Shown here: piece by piece, positions 23,641-36,192 of the stretch
Layout of the letters: every line of letters begins with the position of its first letter
Position numbering within the stretch: position 1 is the first letter of the stretch
Assembly: GCA_949152475.1 (NCBI GenBank)
Contig: OX424558.1
Coordinates: forward strand, 30,390,651 to 30,454,650
Source: Terebella lapidaria
Taxonomy: Eukaryota > Annelida > Polychaeta > Terebellida > Terebellidae
Direction of reading: 5' to 3'
Length of the DNA stretch: 64,000 nt
Position numbers and translations under genes: made by a program
Notes under the pieces: generated by a model
Seen by the model: the letters and a program-made list of their open reading frames with translations, nothing else
What the model was told of the DNA's origin: nothing
Database searches by the model: none

Positions 23641-25300
23641 ATCTTTGACGCTTGGCCTAATTTTTTCATTTTCCATATCTCAGAAACGGTGCCTCGTACA
23701 GCAAAACAGACGTTGTTTTCAGACTATAGACAAACATGTTTTAGGAGTATTAGTGATGAAATATAGGATGCTTTTTTGTCAATATCTCGGAAACGATGCG
23801 TCAGTGAGCGAAACCAAAGATCATGTACGATCTTTGGCGGAACGGACAATCATGTCACGACTTATGTGTTTTAGGGATGAAGTATGAACTTGACCTGAAA
23901 TTTGTTTTTCGGCATTTTCCATTTTGTCGATATCTCGGAATCGGTGTGTCGTAGAGCGAAATGGACCTTATTTTCGGGTATTAGTGATGAAGAGTCGGCA
24001 TTTTTCATTTTTATTTGCAGCCGAATCAGCGGCTGTATAATCAAATGCTCCAGGAAAGTGTTTTGACCGCTGTTATTTTGTTAGGCCGCTCAAGATGCTG
24101 AATACTGTAAGAATACAGTTAAATATCCCTAATACAACGAATCAATGAACCAACAAAGACGAAGTGGTCGATTCGAGGAGAGTGTGTGAATGAAATAGAG
24201 TTGTGTTTGTGTGTGTTCATTCTGTGTGCATGTTTGAGGAAATAATATCATTTTTTTGTGTGTGTCTATATAGCATTGCATGTTCTTCATATGCTCATGT
24301 GTGAATATATTAGCCTACCTCAACCCACACATATATAGCCAAGCAAGATCACGATTACACGAATAGAACATAATTATAGGGTGAATAGGAGAAAACGCGT
24401 CAATCCATTTTAGGCAAAAAAATTGGAATAACTCCTATATTCTTCGCTGCTGCTGATGATGAACATTTGGAGTGATAACCATCTTTATGCCAATTAAACA
24501 TGCATTTATACATGAGACATGACAGTGTGTGTGCTGGTTTCCAGTTACAAGACTGAACCAGATGTTTAACATTCTATTCTCAGCATACAACGACAACTCG
24601 TGCTCACCAGTCTCACCATATATCATACAACTAGTTGTGCATTTTTTCAACTGTAATATATTCTTCAGAGATTTTCTGTGGAAGACATTTATATGATTCA
24701 AATTTTCAAAACCTCACACCTCACTACCAGATGGGGGACAATTAGCTGATGAAATAATTCGATTTGTAAATAAGTTCAACCTTTCACATTCAACAGTCAT
24801 GCAACAGAGGGCCCTCGATCTTTGCTTGCATACTAGTAATCAGTTTACCATTTGACATCTGGAAAGAATTATTACAGTTAAAATCTATACCTAGGTATGT
24901 ATAATCAAAAACTCCAAGGGAGAATATAACCGATCTATCAGCTTTCAATGAATATGTAGGTGGTTCACTGAAGGCTGCAATTTGCTGTAACCATATTCTA
25001 ACGTGCCTAGATACTTGTCGATATGTAGAAAACGGAGTGTCGTAGTCTAGCGAAACGGACGTTATTTTCGGACTCTTCGCCCCAGACAAACATGTCTTCA
25101 TGTCTAAGGAGTATTAGATATGAACTTTGCCCTTGGATCTGATTTTTTTTACTGAGTCGGCATTTTTTCGTTTTCATCGATATCACGGAAACGGTGCGTC
25201 GTAGATCTACTAGTAAACGGACTATTTCCAGACTCGTCGTCACAGACAAACATGTCTTATAGGGTTATTGAGGATTAACTTTGACGCTGACCCGTTTTTT
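23641..25300. repeat. Diverged family C array fragments (reverse), around unique DNA
   Basis: At 23660-24010 and 25010-25300 the complement of the 147-bp unit is visible: ATATCTCGGAAACG, TGCGTCGTAGAGCGAAA, ACAAACATGTCT. It is much more diverged than in the main arrays. About 1 kb between them (24010-25010) holds no recognisable gene; it includes a TG-rich stretch at 24185-24275. Confidence 0.65.
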
Positions 25301-27362
25301 AGCTTACCGGACCTATGGTCCGATAAGCTATTGTCGTCAGGTGGCGTCCGGCGTCCGTCCGTCGACGTCGGTGTCGTCAAACGCTGGGAAAATCTGTTCG
25401 ATGAATATTGCTGTAATGGGGCGTGGGCAAAGCTCATTCGATAGGTGGCAGCATTGTAATAGTGGTAAATTTGGCGCCAAATCACTAGGGAATGTCGTCT
25501 GTTGTGAACCATTCACGTGGCATTTGGCGCGAAAATTCCGTATGTTTGGAGTAATACCATGGTATCCTGATATAAAATAACGTTATGACGTCATTTTACC
25601 ACTAAAACAGTGCTGCCAGCTGGCGAATAGGCGTTATTCTGCTCATGCCCCATTCACGAAATATGTTTTGTGGGCCCTTATCTCCGGATCATTTTTTTTT
25701 CGTCGATTGACTTGTTTTTACCAAAATGGCGGCCATTGAATTTTGGATTTTGGAATTTGGCGGCCATTTTCTCAAAAACTGTTCGATCAGATTTGAGACT
25801 TTTGTTTCAAAAGATTTCCCTGATATATCTCTGTGCTGTGTATAAGTTTCGTTGCCCTTGAATCGCCGGTCTGCGTGTGGCAGGCATTTTGATTTTTTTG
25901 ACAGGTCCCAGATGGGACTTTCCCATGTTAAATTAGCCTATGCTTTATAATGAGGGAAAATTTCTCCTAATATCTCACTTAATATTGATATTAGACAATA
26001 GGAATCAATTGTGTACATATAGGAAAATATATATGCCGATTATTCTTGTGACCTTGAATTTGATCTTCGACCTAATTTTCAAGGTCACATTACAAAATGG
26101 CTAATATCTCGCTTATTATCGACGTTACAGTTTAGGAAACAATTGTGGACTCATGGGAAATGATATATGCTGAATATTCTTATGACCTTGAATCTGACCA
26201 TGACCTCATTTTCAAGGTCAGGTCACAAAATGGCTGATATCTCGCTTATTATCGACTTTACAACTTAGAAATCAATTGTGAACATATAGGAAATGATATA
26301 TGTATGCCGAATGTTTCGTTGACTTTGAATTTGACTTTTGACCTCATTTTCAAGGTCAGAGCACAAAATGGCTAATATCTCGTTTATTGTCTACTTTACG
26401 GCTTAGGAATCAATTGTGAACATATAGGAAATGATGTATGCTGAATATTTTGATGACTTTGAATTTGACCTCATTTTCATGGTCAGAGCACAAAATGGCT
26501 GATATTTTGCTTATTATCGACTTCACCGCTTAGGAATTAATTGAGGACATATAGGAACTTATATATGCCGAATATTCTCGGAAGCCTGAATTTGACCTTT
26601 GACCTCATTTTCAAGGTCATAGCATGAAATGGCTGATATCTCGCTCATCATCGACTTTACAGCTTGGGAATGAATCGTGGACATATATGAAATGATATAT
26701 GATTAATATTCTCATGACCTTTGGAATTGACCTTAGACCGTATTTTCAAGGTCAGAGCACAAGATGGGTAATATCTCGCTTATTATCAACTTCACAGCTT
26801 AGGAATCCATTGTGGACATATAGGAAATGGTATGCCGAATATTCTGATGACCTTGAATTTGACCCATGACCTCATTTTCAAGGTCAGTGCACAAAATGTG
26901 ACCTCGTTTCAAGGTCACGGGAAAAACCACTAATGTACATTTTGGACCGGATGAAAAGTTTATAAACATACACTCGTGTATGTCGAGCAGGCGGGTCAGT
27001 GATTGGTTAGAAATTATGTCATTTGTCTCATGCAGAGGAAATGCCGCTGGGCATAAGCATACACTACTAAGACACGGAAGTCGGAACGTAAAAGAACAAA
27101 GTTCGTAAGTCGTGCTGAATATGTTCCGTCAATGAATGCAACACAATAAACTGAAACCGATACAGTAGCAAAGAATATCTTTGACATTACTGGTCAGTTC
27201 CGTTCTAGTTTCATGTCATTGTATATAAGCCCTAACACAATAAGTTACGTAGAGCAAGTTTTAGGCAAGAATGATGTGCAATTTTTCTCATGACTTCAGG
27301 ACATTGCCTTCAGCTTACATATAACTGTCTTGGGTCCGGTAAGCGCAGAGCCCTACGGCTCT
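25301..27362 (+). mobile_element. Family B variant (AGCTTACCGG termini) with 134-bp array
   Basis: The 5' hairpin AGCTTACCGGACC-TAT-GGTCCGATAAGCT follows TTTTTT in a family C unit. A unique block to about 25970 and a diverged 134-bp array (25980-26930) follow. The 3' end is GGTCCGGTAAGC with the hairpin AGAGCC-CTAC-GGCTCT (27346-27361), ending in a T-run that abuts the next element. The termini differ from the standard family (AGGTTACCGG) but match the variant at 45795 and 48040, so both ends have co-evolved. Confidence 0.75.
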
Positions 27363-27365
27363 ATT

Positions 27366-28431
27366 TTTAGGTTACCGGACCTATGGTCCGATAACCTATT
27401 GCTGTCGCGTTGCGTCCGTCGTCCGTCCGTCGTCCGTCCGTCGTCCGTTGTCCGGCGCCCGTCGTCCATCGTCCGTCGTTCGTCCACATTTTTATCTTTA
27501 AAGTTTACAGGCGGATTTTCCTGATATTTTGCACAAAGCTGCCTAAAAATATTTTAAGAGGGGGTTATTTTTTAGTTTTTTTATTTTCGCATTTTTCTCG
27601 AAATGGCGGCCATTTTTGACGAAAAATGGCCAATTTTGGATTTTGGCGGCCATTTTCACAAAAACTGTCTGATCAGTTTTGAGTTTTTGGTTTTAAAACA
27701 TTCCCCTCATGTACCTCTATGATGTGTATAAGTTTCGTTGCCAATCGCTGATCTCCGTGTGGCGGCCATTTTGAATTTTTGACGTGTCGGCAAAAAAAAT
27801 TTTTTTTGCCCCAAATCGCGTGACTATCCATTTTGGGTCATTTCTAGGCAAAAAAAAATTTTTTCACCCTTTGAAAAAAAATTTGGACCGAAAATTTTTG
27901 GCACTTTTTTCCTTCATAATGGGAGCTGCCAGGACTGTGCTCATAAAACGCTTGAAGATAGAGCTTAGATATTGGCACTTTCAAATAGGAAGTCATATAT
28001 AGCGATTTGGGAGGTGACCTTGAATTTAACCTTTGATGACCTTGAAAGGTCAAAACAACCATTTTGGGGTAAAAAAAAAGGCCAAAATTTGCCCCTACAG
28101 ATGAAATTCATGTAGATGCATGTAGATTTTGCACATTGTGTATAAGCCTATAAAAAGTCATGTATGAATGGCACATCTTTTGGTGACCTTGAACTTGACC
28201 TTAAACGACCTTGAAGGGCAAATCTCAAAATCTTAAATTGGCCTCTACAAACGAAATACTTGTTGATAAAGCTTATATGTTTGTATTATGAACATATATG
28301 ACGTCATATGCAGCATACCTAATGGTGACATTGAAATTCACAAAGATGACCTTGGCTTGTAAATCTCAAAACCGTATATCACCTACAATGCTTAAAACCA
28401 AAATTGTCCGGTAACCTATCTTAGCCATTTC
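27366..28431 (+). mobile_element. Family B element, best full-length reference copy
   Basis: The T-run is followed by AGGTTACCGGACC-TAT-GGTCCGATAACCT, then the CGTCCGTCGTCC-rich segment, GTCCACATTTTTATCTTT, the AAATGGCGGCCATTTTTG blocks and the CCTTCATAATGGGAGC/CTTGAAGATAGAGCTTAG region. It ends AATTGTCCGGTAACC-TATCTTAGCC. TAGGTTACCGGAC is therefore present at both ends in inverted orientation. The length is about 1.06 kb, without the 134-bp array, with no protein. The downstream AAGGGCTAA half of the 3' hairpin is missing. Confidence 0.8.
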
Positions 28432-28518
28432 GCTACTTTAGCGCAGAGGATGCTAGGAACATTATGAAAAATACCAAGAAGTGAAGACATTTTACTGAAA
28501 TTCCGGCCACATAATACC

Positions 28519-29785
28519 GCACGGGTGGGTTTAGGGGTGGTGGGTTTCGGGGTGGTCAAGGGGGGCCTTGAAAAAAAGGAAAAATAGAAGAAGAAAAAGA
28601 AGGGGAAAGAGAGGGGAGGAAGTGTTTTCAAGATAAATTACACCGGGAAGTATCTTTAACTTCTGGGGCCTCATGTCGTGAGCAGTGTATTCACTCAATA
28701 GCCAACCCACCTGTTCTCAGTGAAAGCACTTCATAGCTTTCACCTTCTATAAATGATTGAGAGCATTGAATGGCCAAATGCACCCAATCCTTTGATGGGG
28801 TCCAAAACTCCCATTGGACCCCATGTCATATTTTGAAACTACAGTGATCACACAGTGATCATTATGGGTGTTAAGTAATGCTTGATAGTTAGACCCAGGA
28901 GAGCTCTGGGATGCTGTATCAGGCACACGAATACCGCCAGCTTCGTGGGCCCTTAAGCGGGCCCCAGACACCAGGCCGACAGGGGTTTGCTTCAACTTGC
29001 TTAACAACATTACAGAAGTAGGCTTTCCCTCAAAATCCTACATTTGCCTGAATCAGCCATGCAAACACAATGAACCCTATAAAACACACCACTGCATATC
29101 CCCTTCACCTTCTGGGGCCCTCAAGCGGGTCCCAGACGCTCGGTCTTCACCACCTCTCTTCGCGACATTTCATATCTTGGCACTCCTTCAGAACCCTGGA
29201 TTCACCCAAAATCAGGTATTCATAAACTCTCCAAGGCCATGGATATTAGACCAAGGAGAGCCATATAACACATCATTGAGGATGCATAAACCTTCAGGGG
29301 GCCCCAGACCCCCGACCGACAGGGGCTTGCTTCTCCTGGCTTGGTAGCATTTCACAAATGGGCCTTCCCTCAAATCCTCGATCTGCTCCGAATTAGCCAT
29401 GCAGAAATTCTTAGGGGAATGGGAATGGACCAAAGGAAATCTATAAAAACCACCACTGGGCATGCATATCCTTTCAGCTTCTGGGGCCCTTAACTCGCCC
29501 GAGACCCTCGGCCTCCCCAACTTGCTTCGCGACATTTCACATCTTGGCCCTCCTTCAGATCCTTCGCTTTCCCTAGCCCGAGATCAGGCATTCATAAACT
29601 CTCCAAGGCCATGAAATTGGACCAAGGAGAGCGATAGAACGCATCATTGGGAATGCATAAACCTTCAGGGTATGGGGCCCGTGAGCAGACCCCCGCCCGA
29701 CATGAGCTCGCTTCGCTTGCCGCTAAGTTGGTCAAAGGTATTGCCCCCCCCCCCCCCCCTCCCAAAATCCTATATCCGCCCGTGA
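28519..29785. mobile_element. hAT-like element related to the one at 15.5 kb (tentative)
   Basis: CACGGGTGGGTTTAGGGG at about 28524 is mirrored by CCTATATCCGCCCGTG at about 29770-29785 behind a 16-base C-run. The inside carries five or so copies, 160-190 bp apart, of CTTCTGGGGCCC followed by AAGCGGGCCCCAGAC (about 28661, 28945, 29113, 29292, 29475, 29663), the same repeat type as inside 15458-17287. I could not find a convincing target duplication; the edges are uncertain. Confidence 0.45.
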
Positions 29786-31289
29786 TACCATGCAACTATG
29801 AATTTATGAATTTTGTTTCGGAGGTTAAAGCTGCTGCCTTCGAATGTATGCATATTTTTTTTCAAAACCAACTTTTTGTTAAACACATCCAATGCAATAT
29901 AACAAAAGGTGTGCTCAATGATTTTGACGATTACAGTCCGTCCGAGTTGTCTTTTAATCCGTTTTTGTGCCCATTTTGTACCGGTTTTGTAAATGAACAA
30001 ACGAAGTGTATCCATCAAACCCGAATGTAAACAAATGCTCAAATCGCGCTGAATAGTCCACATCGAGTACATTTTGCAATTCGTATGTGCACCTATAGTG
30101 TAGTTATGAGAAAATAATCAGTGATATACCATATGGTGTGCGTGGAATTGTCAGTCTATCCCACACTTCTATGCTTTGTTTACATCTGCGTGTGATGGAT
30201 ACAGTTCCTGTATTTACGCGAGAACCGCCTGCTCAAACGAGCAAACTTTCCCTGAGGACTGGTTATTTTCATTGCATTCGATGTGAATATGTTTCATTCA
30301 GTTAGTTTGGCATGTTTAATATGAAATATAGTTTTCAAAAAATATTGACTGGTTTCTAAGGCAGCTGCTTTAAATGGTGTCTGCACGTTAGGGAGCACAT
30401 GCTAATCAAATTGATGGTGTAGTTACAATATGTTAGTCTGTCTTCATTCGAGGCCACTTTCATAAAAATAGGTGCCAAAATGCCTATAAAATTTTGAAAT
30501 AATGGCAACTTTTTCTCGAAAATTTCGCTTTGATCTTTCAAGGTCACCAAAGATCAAATCCAATGTCACCACTCGAATCGTCACACACGACTTTCTATTC
30601 GAATGTGCCATTAACTGAGCTTCATTTGAAAGCATTCTCGGAGTACAGTCCACACTGCTTCTGTTACACCCCGCGGCTAGCCGCCAAACGTTAACTGACC
30701 TAACTTTATTATGTTGGGAGGTGGTGGTGGCAGGGGGGAGGGGTGTGGGTCAGGTCACATTTATGTTCACGTCGTGTTTATGTTCACGTTCTAATGCCTC
30801 CAAATGTCCGAAAATCATAACACTTGGTGTAAAATGGTAAATAATAGCATTTCCCCATTAAGTACACGTTTATAATATATCCGATTCCTTGTCCGAAAAT
30901 GTTATTAAAAAGCGTGCATTGACACTGCCACAATAAATGCAAGAGTTTGCAAGAAAGATGTCTTCACTGCCGTGATGTAGCACTAATGTCGGGGATAGTA
31001 ACCAACTTCCCTTGCCATGACCTGCATTTAACTTTTCGTTGTCTCTATATACAGGTGTGTATACAGTTACATTGGCTGTATATGTGTAGACCTAAGTTAC
31101 AATGGTTTGTCACTGGGGCCGAAAGTCACTTGGTGTCAAATCAATATTCTTATTACCGATATCTACAATGTTATCTTGTGCAGTCATGAACTTTGAGTCC
31201 AGCTTGTATGAACAAGGATGACCACAGTTCGTTTGTGAGGTATTCCACCGTAAGTGTGCATAAACTGGGATAACCTAGGTCCTGCTCTG
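29786..31289. other. Intergenic DNA with an old family B fragment
   Basis: No gene is supported. At about 30450-30660 a diverged reverse-strand family B piece is visible (CAAGGTCACCAAAGATCAAATCCAATGTCACCAC, split here as the AGGTCACCAAAG and AATGTCACCAC words, then GAGTACAGTCCACACTGC). The remainder up to 31289 shows nothing I recognise. Confidence 0.45.
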
Positions 31290-34200
31290 TATTGTGAATG
31301 TATAGGAGGTTGTAGTTGATGATGCCGTGTTGTGTTGTTATTTGTTGTTTATTTTATGGAGGGTCTCCGCACGTCAGTGGACTTCCCTCTATACTCCGCA
31401 GGTGCAGAGTTTGAAGTTTCACGTCAGATTGTAGAGACATGTGTCTTCGCACGTCAGGGGTCTTCTTTCACCTCTACTTGCACTCCTGTGCAAAAAGGCA
31501 GCCGCATTGTCGTCAACTGTAATTCAAGAGGGCCGAGGCTCATAAAATTGAAGGGCCGTGAACCGGATTCATAGTACTGTAGGGCTGTGTACCAGGTTAT
31601 TAGTATTGTAGGGCCATGGACCGGGTTCGTAGTATTGATTAAAAGCCTTCCTGTTGACATTTCCCATACACTTCTCGGTATCTGCTTCGCACTGTGGAGG
31701 TCACATCGTGCATAAGCAGGAAAGTCTAAGTCCTTTCTTAGCCTGCCCCGGAAGAAGCAGGACTGTCTCAGGGTATCCGTCGTCCGTGGTGTCTCTACCA
31801 AACTGAGCTCTCCGAGAACTATGGCCGCCTGCTTTTATAGTCACGCACGTGGGTAGACTTCGCAGTCGGGCGAGCTACATATCCTCCACAGGCGGTTTTG
31901 CGGAGGTTGTGGTTTTAACAGTTTGCTATATTTCCACCCTCTCTCGGTTGAACACGTCTTGGAGTTCTGGGGTATGTCTTCGAACCAGGCGCGGTCATAT
32001 CCGTCCAAAGGGTCCGGGATGATGCCTTCCATCACAACTGACATCGATGATCATTGGCTGGCCGCTGCCTGTAACTCCTCCTCATCAGCGCTAAACTCAG
32101 ACACCTTTAAGTCGTTCTTCCACCACTTCGAGTTGAGAGCCGCCTGACTTATGGACTGGTGGGTGATCTCTCTCTCAGTCATCGCCTCCGTCCTCACAAA
32201 CTCTTCTCGCCTCCAAGGTCCTGGTAGTCGGCTCTCGCCATGGGCTCTTCCCTCATTCAGAAGCCGACCGTATCGGTGTTCGACACTTCCCTCTGTGGAG
32301 CCTCGCCATCACTCCCGGGCCTGTCGATAATGCTTCAACAGGTGACATTGCAGGTCAGCATATCGTGACGTCCTGAGTCAAATTCCCTTGCACTCACAGA
32401 CCAACAGCCTTGCGCACTCGTGGACTTCGCGGCGATGTTGGGCCAGGTTCTTCTTACACCAAGACCTCACACTCGTGTGCCTCGTGGTCGCCGACGTATC
32501 ATATTAGTCCGTCAGCCTGTTCACATCTGCCATTAAAACCGTTCGTAGGTCCTCTTTTCGAGACATTTTGGTTTCCATAGCAAATCTCTGCGGAGGAGCC
32601 CGTCTTTTATAGGCTCCCAAAATGTTTCCCCCCAATTCCCGGTAATTTGTTTGACAACGATTATCATTTAACGTCATGACGTCTTGACATCTGTTCTGCA
32701 TTCATGCTGTGAAGGCATGCTCCACACTACAGAGTTTGATCCTCTGCATGCGCATCTGTGGAGGCAACCCTTCGTAGCTGCCACACGAGTCTCCACAGCA
32801 TCGCAGAACTCTTCACAAGCGGCACCGGATCTTTGTATGCCAAGGTATTACCCTTTCTGGCTAGAACCCCTCCCAGGCCAAGAAGCCATGGAAGCCACAT
32901 AGGGAGCTTTCGTGTCGCTGGCTGTGCAGTCACATCTCTCAGAGCGAAGGTGCCTCTCGTCATGGCCAGGATGGGCGCATGCACATCCTTGGGTCGCTGG
33001 GGACACTACCTACTCAGTTGCTCGGGTTGTCGGCACAGCCAGCACTCCCAGTTCCAGCCTCAAGGTCCCTGTGCCGAAGTCGTCAGTGGAGTCATGACTC
33101 CCTCCACCTTCTTCAAGATATGTCCTATCAGTCCCCATCAGTTCAATTAGCTGGTTCATTTTTTGGGCCTGGGTCTCAAATATTCCTCTACAGTAAAGAA
33201 GTCTATGTCCAGAGCTGCTCCATTTGTCGTCCCTCTTCAGCGGAGGGCGATCCTCTTTGGTGAAGGCCATCACTTCATGTGGCGCCTCCACCGGGCTCTC
33301 ATTCTCCACAAGGGTGTCGACTGCATGCAATGGCTTACGGTTGACACTTTCATACTGGGTGGTGAAAGCCGTCGCCTCTTCCATGATCCTCATGTTCTTC
33401 ATCAAGACCATGAGCTTCATGTCACCTTCCCCAAGACCCTTCAGAAAGGTTTCTAATGCAATGATCTCGAGCACCTCATTCCCGAGGTTAGGATACGACC
33501 TCTCGGCCAGTCGCCAGATATGTTGAGCAAAAGCTTGCGACATCACCCCAGCCTTCTGTGTCTTAATTCTCAATGTCACCCTATAGGTCCATAGAGACAC
33601 TGTCAAACTAATCCAGGAGAACCTGTCTCTGCCACTCCTGAGGTTCTGACACAAATGTGGAGGAGGATGAGGTACTCCCTTCAGAGTCACTCCTACGGCC
33701 TCGTGACGGTTTTTGTGGACTCGGAGTCCGTCATAGCCTCTGGTGAGAGAGGGTACTCTTGATGGTAGACCTGTCCATCTCCGAATCCGTGTCATGTATT
33801 CTCCGCTCACAGGGTGGTATCGGGGCGAATATCTGTCCGGGCTATTGGCATTTGATGGAAGGAAACCGCAGGTACTAGCTGCGGAGGCAACACTCCCATC
33901 CACAGATCCATCTGCGGAGCCATCTGTGGCATCTGTTGCAGAGCCACCTGCGGAGTCATCACAGGCCCCTACATCGGCAGAGGCTGCTGCACCATGGGAG
34001 TCATCTGCTGTGGAGCTTATGCAGTGCCTCCCATCTGCAGAGGTAGTATGGCTCCCATCTTATGGTTGGCGGATACTCTTGGTCATGTGTCATGGCTGGA
34101 AGGCCCGGCTTTAGGGCTGAACGTGGCCAAGACCTCCCTCTTCTCGCCACCCTCTCTGGACTGTAGGCCCCTCTCAAGTGAGAGACTCCAGAAAGGGTGT

Positions 34201-35890
34201 GGAAGATGCTTGCTGCCTCCCATCTGCTAATCGGGTTTGTCCCCTCATGGCCGATGTGGTTCGTCCTCTGCCTCTCAAGTAGTTCTCCGACACGAGGATC
34301 TCACTGTCCACCAGGAGGTGGGTCTCCCCAACACCGCTCGGAGTTCTCGCCTCCTTTCTTCCGTCTTTCCAGACCACTCGGAGTCTCGCTCGGGATGGAG
34401 TGACGACATCTGTTTTCACCAGATCCAGAATCCTCAAATCTTCCAGATTCCTCTGAACCCACATACTCCGAATGTCTTCTGCACTCCTCTGCGTCTCCAG
34501 ATCTCTACGCTTCTCCGATCTTCCTTCATCTTCCGCAGAGGACTTCAGATATATTCCATCCAAATCGGACATCTCAGGCTCGTTCTTCTGGGCTGTTCTT
34601 CTGGGCTTCGAAGCATCATGGTCACGGCACCAAGTTTCTGTAGCGATTTTAGGATGTAGTTATCGGTGCCGTAATGTGTTGTTGTTTACTTTCTCTCGTT
34701 GTGTTTATTTCCGTATAATTTTCTGTATGGTACCTCTCTTCCTGTGTCCGAACGCTATAGACAATTGGTGGTGAGACGTCCACAACTCCATAGTATTTTT
34801 CTGAGAAGAGAAAAGTGCTGAAGACATAAATTCAAAGACACAGCTTTTTTACAAACATACAATGATCAAATATCCACTTTCAAGAGTTGATCAAAGTGGA
34901 TCAAATATCCACTTTCAAAAACAATGATCAAATATCCACTTTCAAAATATATCAAATAGAATCCTCTTACACAGTGACCAGGTTTAGAATGAGTCACTCG
35001 GTTATACAATGGATGAAAGGTTACAGCAAGTCCAGGTTTAGACTAAGACCCTGATTAACATTAAGCCTTTGATCTAACTCTGTCTTGTCTGTCTCTGGAG
35101 GGTGGTTGCTGTGGAGCCGAGTCGCCGCTGTTCACTTTGCAGAAGGGCCTCGTGTGCAGAGAGTCTCTTCTCTCTGAAAGTCTCTCGTCCCTGCGGAGGT
35201 CCGTGTCACTGCAGAGGTCCTCGTCTCTACAGAGGTCCTTTTCTCGTCATTGCGGAGGGTTCTCCGCACGTCTGCCACACATTTCCTCACCTGCGGCTGT
35301 GGAGGTACGTCGCCTGCGGAGACTTGAGGGTCTCTGCATGTCAGTGGACTTCTCTCTATACTTTGCGGTTGTAGAATTTCACGTCATATTGCAAACACAG
35401 GGGTCTCTGCACGTCAGGAGTCTACCTTCAACTCCACTTGCACTCCTGTGCAAGAAGAGACAGCTGCCTTGCCATCAGTTGTAAGTCAAGAGGGATTCAT
35501 ACAATTGTACGGCCGTGGACTGGATTCCTAGTATTGTAGGGCCATGGACCGGGTTCATGGTATTGAGTAAATGGAGACCCGTACCCTTCCTGTTGACATT
35601 TCCCATACATTTTTTCTGTAGAGTCTCAGTCTCCGAGGTAACTACTCCGGAGGCAGAAAAAATCTTTAGTCCTTCCCTCGCCTGCTCCGGAAGAAGCAAG
35701 ACCGTCTCAGTTTATCCGTCGTCTGTGGTGTCTCATCCACACTGAGTTCTCCGAGAACTATGGCCGCCTGCTTTCATAGTCACTCAAACGGGAAGTTGAT
35801 CTCCGCAAAAACATTCGCTATCCTCCGCGGGAATGTGATCATAGCTCCACATGCACGTGGATAGACAAGTGAACTATCTGCAATCAAGTG
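31290..35890 (-). mobile_element. Fossil Ty3/gypsy-like LTR retrotransposon
   Basis: Two related blocks, about 31290-31920 (3' LTR in element sense, the shorter copy) and 34639-35890 (5' LTR, right edge incomplete), flank a ~2.7-kb interior read on the minus strand. Just inside the 5' LTR the minus strand shows TTGGTGCCGTGACC, a plausible tRNA primer-binding site, and a pyrimidine-rich stretch sits next to the other LTR. The interior has a gag-like frame but I see no pol. It is broken and internally reduced; the LTRs differ clearly, so it is not recent. Confidence 0.7.
33010..33903 (-). pseudogene. gag-like remnant of the LTR element
   Basis: The central part (HIWRLAERSYPNLGNEVLEI, then ALETFLKGLGEGDMKLMV) resembles the Ty3/gypsy Gag capsid pattern, in which a YP motif is followed by a Phe-Leu-x-Gly-Leu motif and a later acidic-rich segment. 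No zinc knuckle, protease or reverse transcriptase is recognisable in the neighbourhood. It is treated as a fossil fragment. Confidence 0.6.
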
Positions 35891-36192
35891 AACTATCATA
35901 TGGATATTTGTATAAAGTGTGAATACTGGTACAATAGTTTGATGAACATTTGGAAGTGTGGCGATTTTTGCCCATAGATTAGGACAGTTGTTTTGGTCAC
36001 AACACGACCTCATACTTGTCTGACGTACTAAATCCTAAGTCAGGCGCCGGCAAAGACTGCTGGATGGTGGGGTGCTTGCGCCCTAGACAGCCGGCACCAA
36101 ACATTACAATTTGATAAATAAATATATCAGTCAGGAATGACTACTATACCTAACATGAAGATGTGTCAGGTGTATGATCTTATGATTTCAGA

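Noticed and set aside
27410-27619. Frame MRPSSVRRPSVVRCPAPVVH
   Set aside because: It is a translation of the CGTCCGTCGTCC low-complexity segment typical of family B 5' ends.
33010-35484. Many + strand frames of 60-140 residues
   Set aside because: They are antisense or LTR readings of the fossil retroelement, rich in Ser, Arg and Cys from CTGCGGAGGTC-like repeats.
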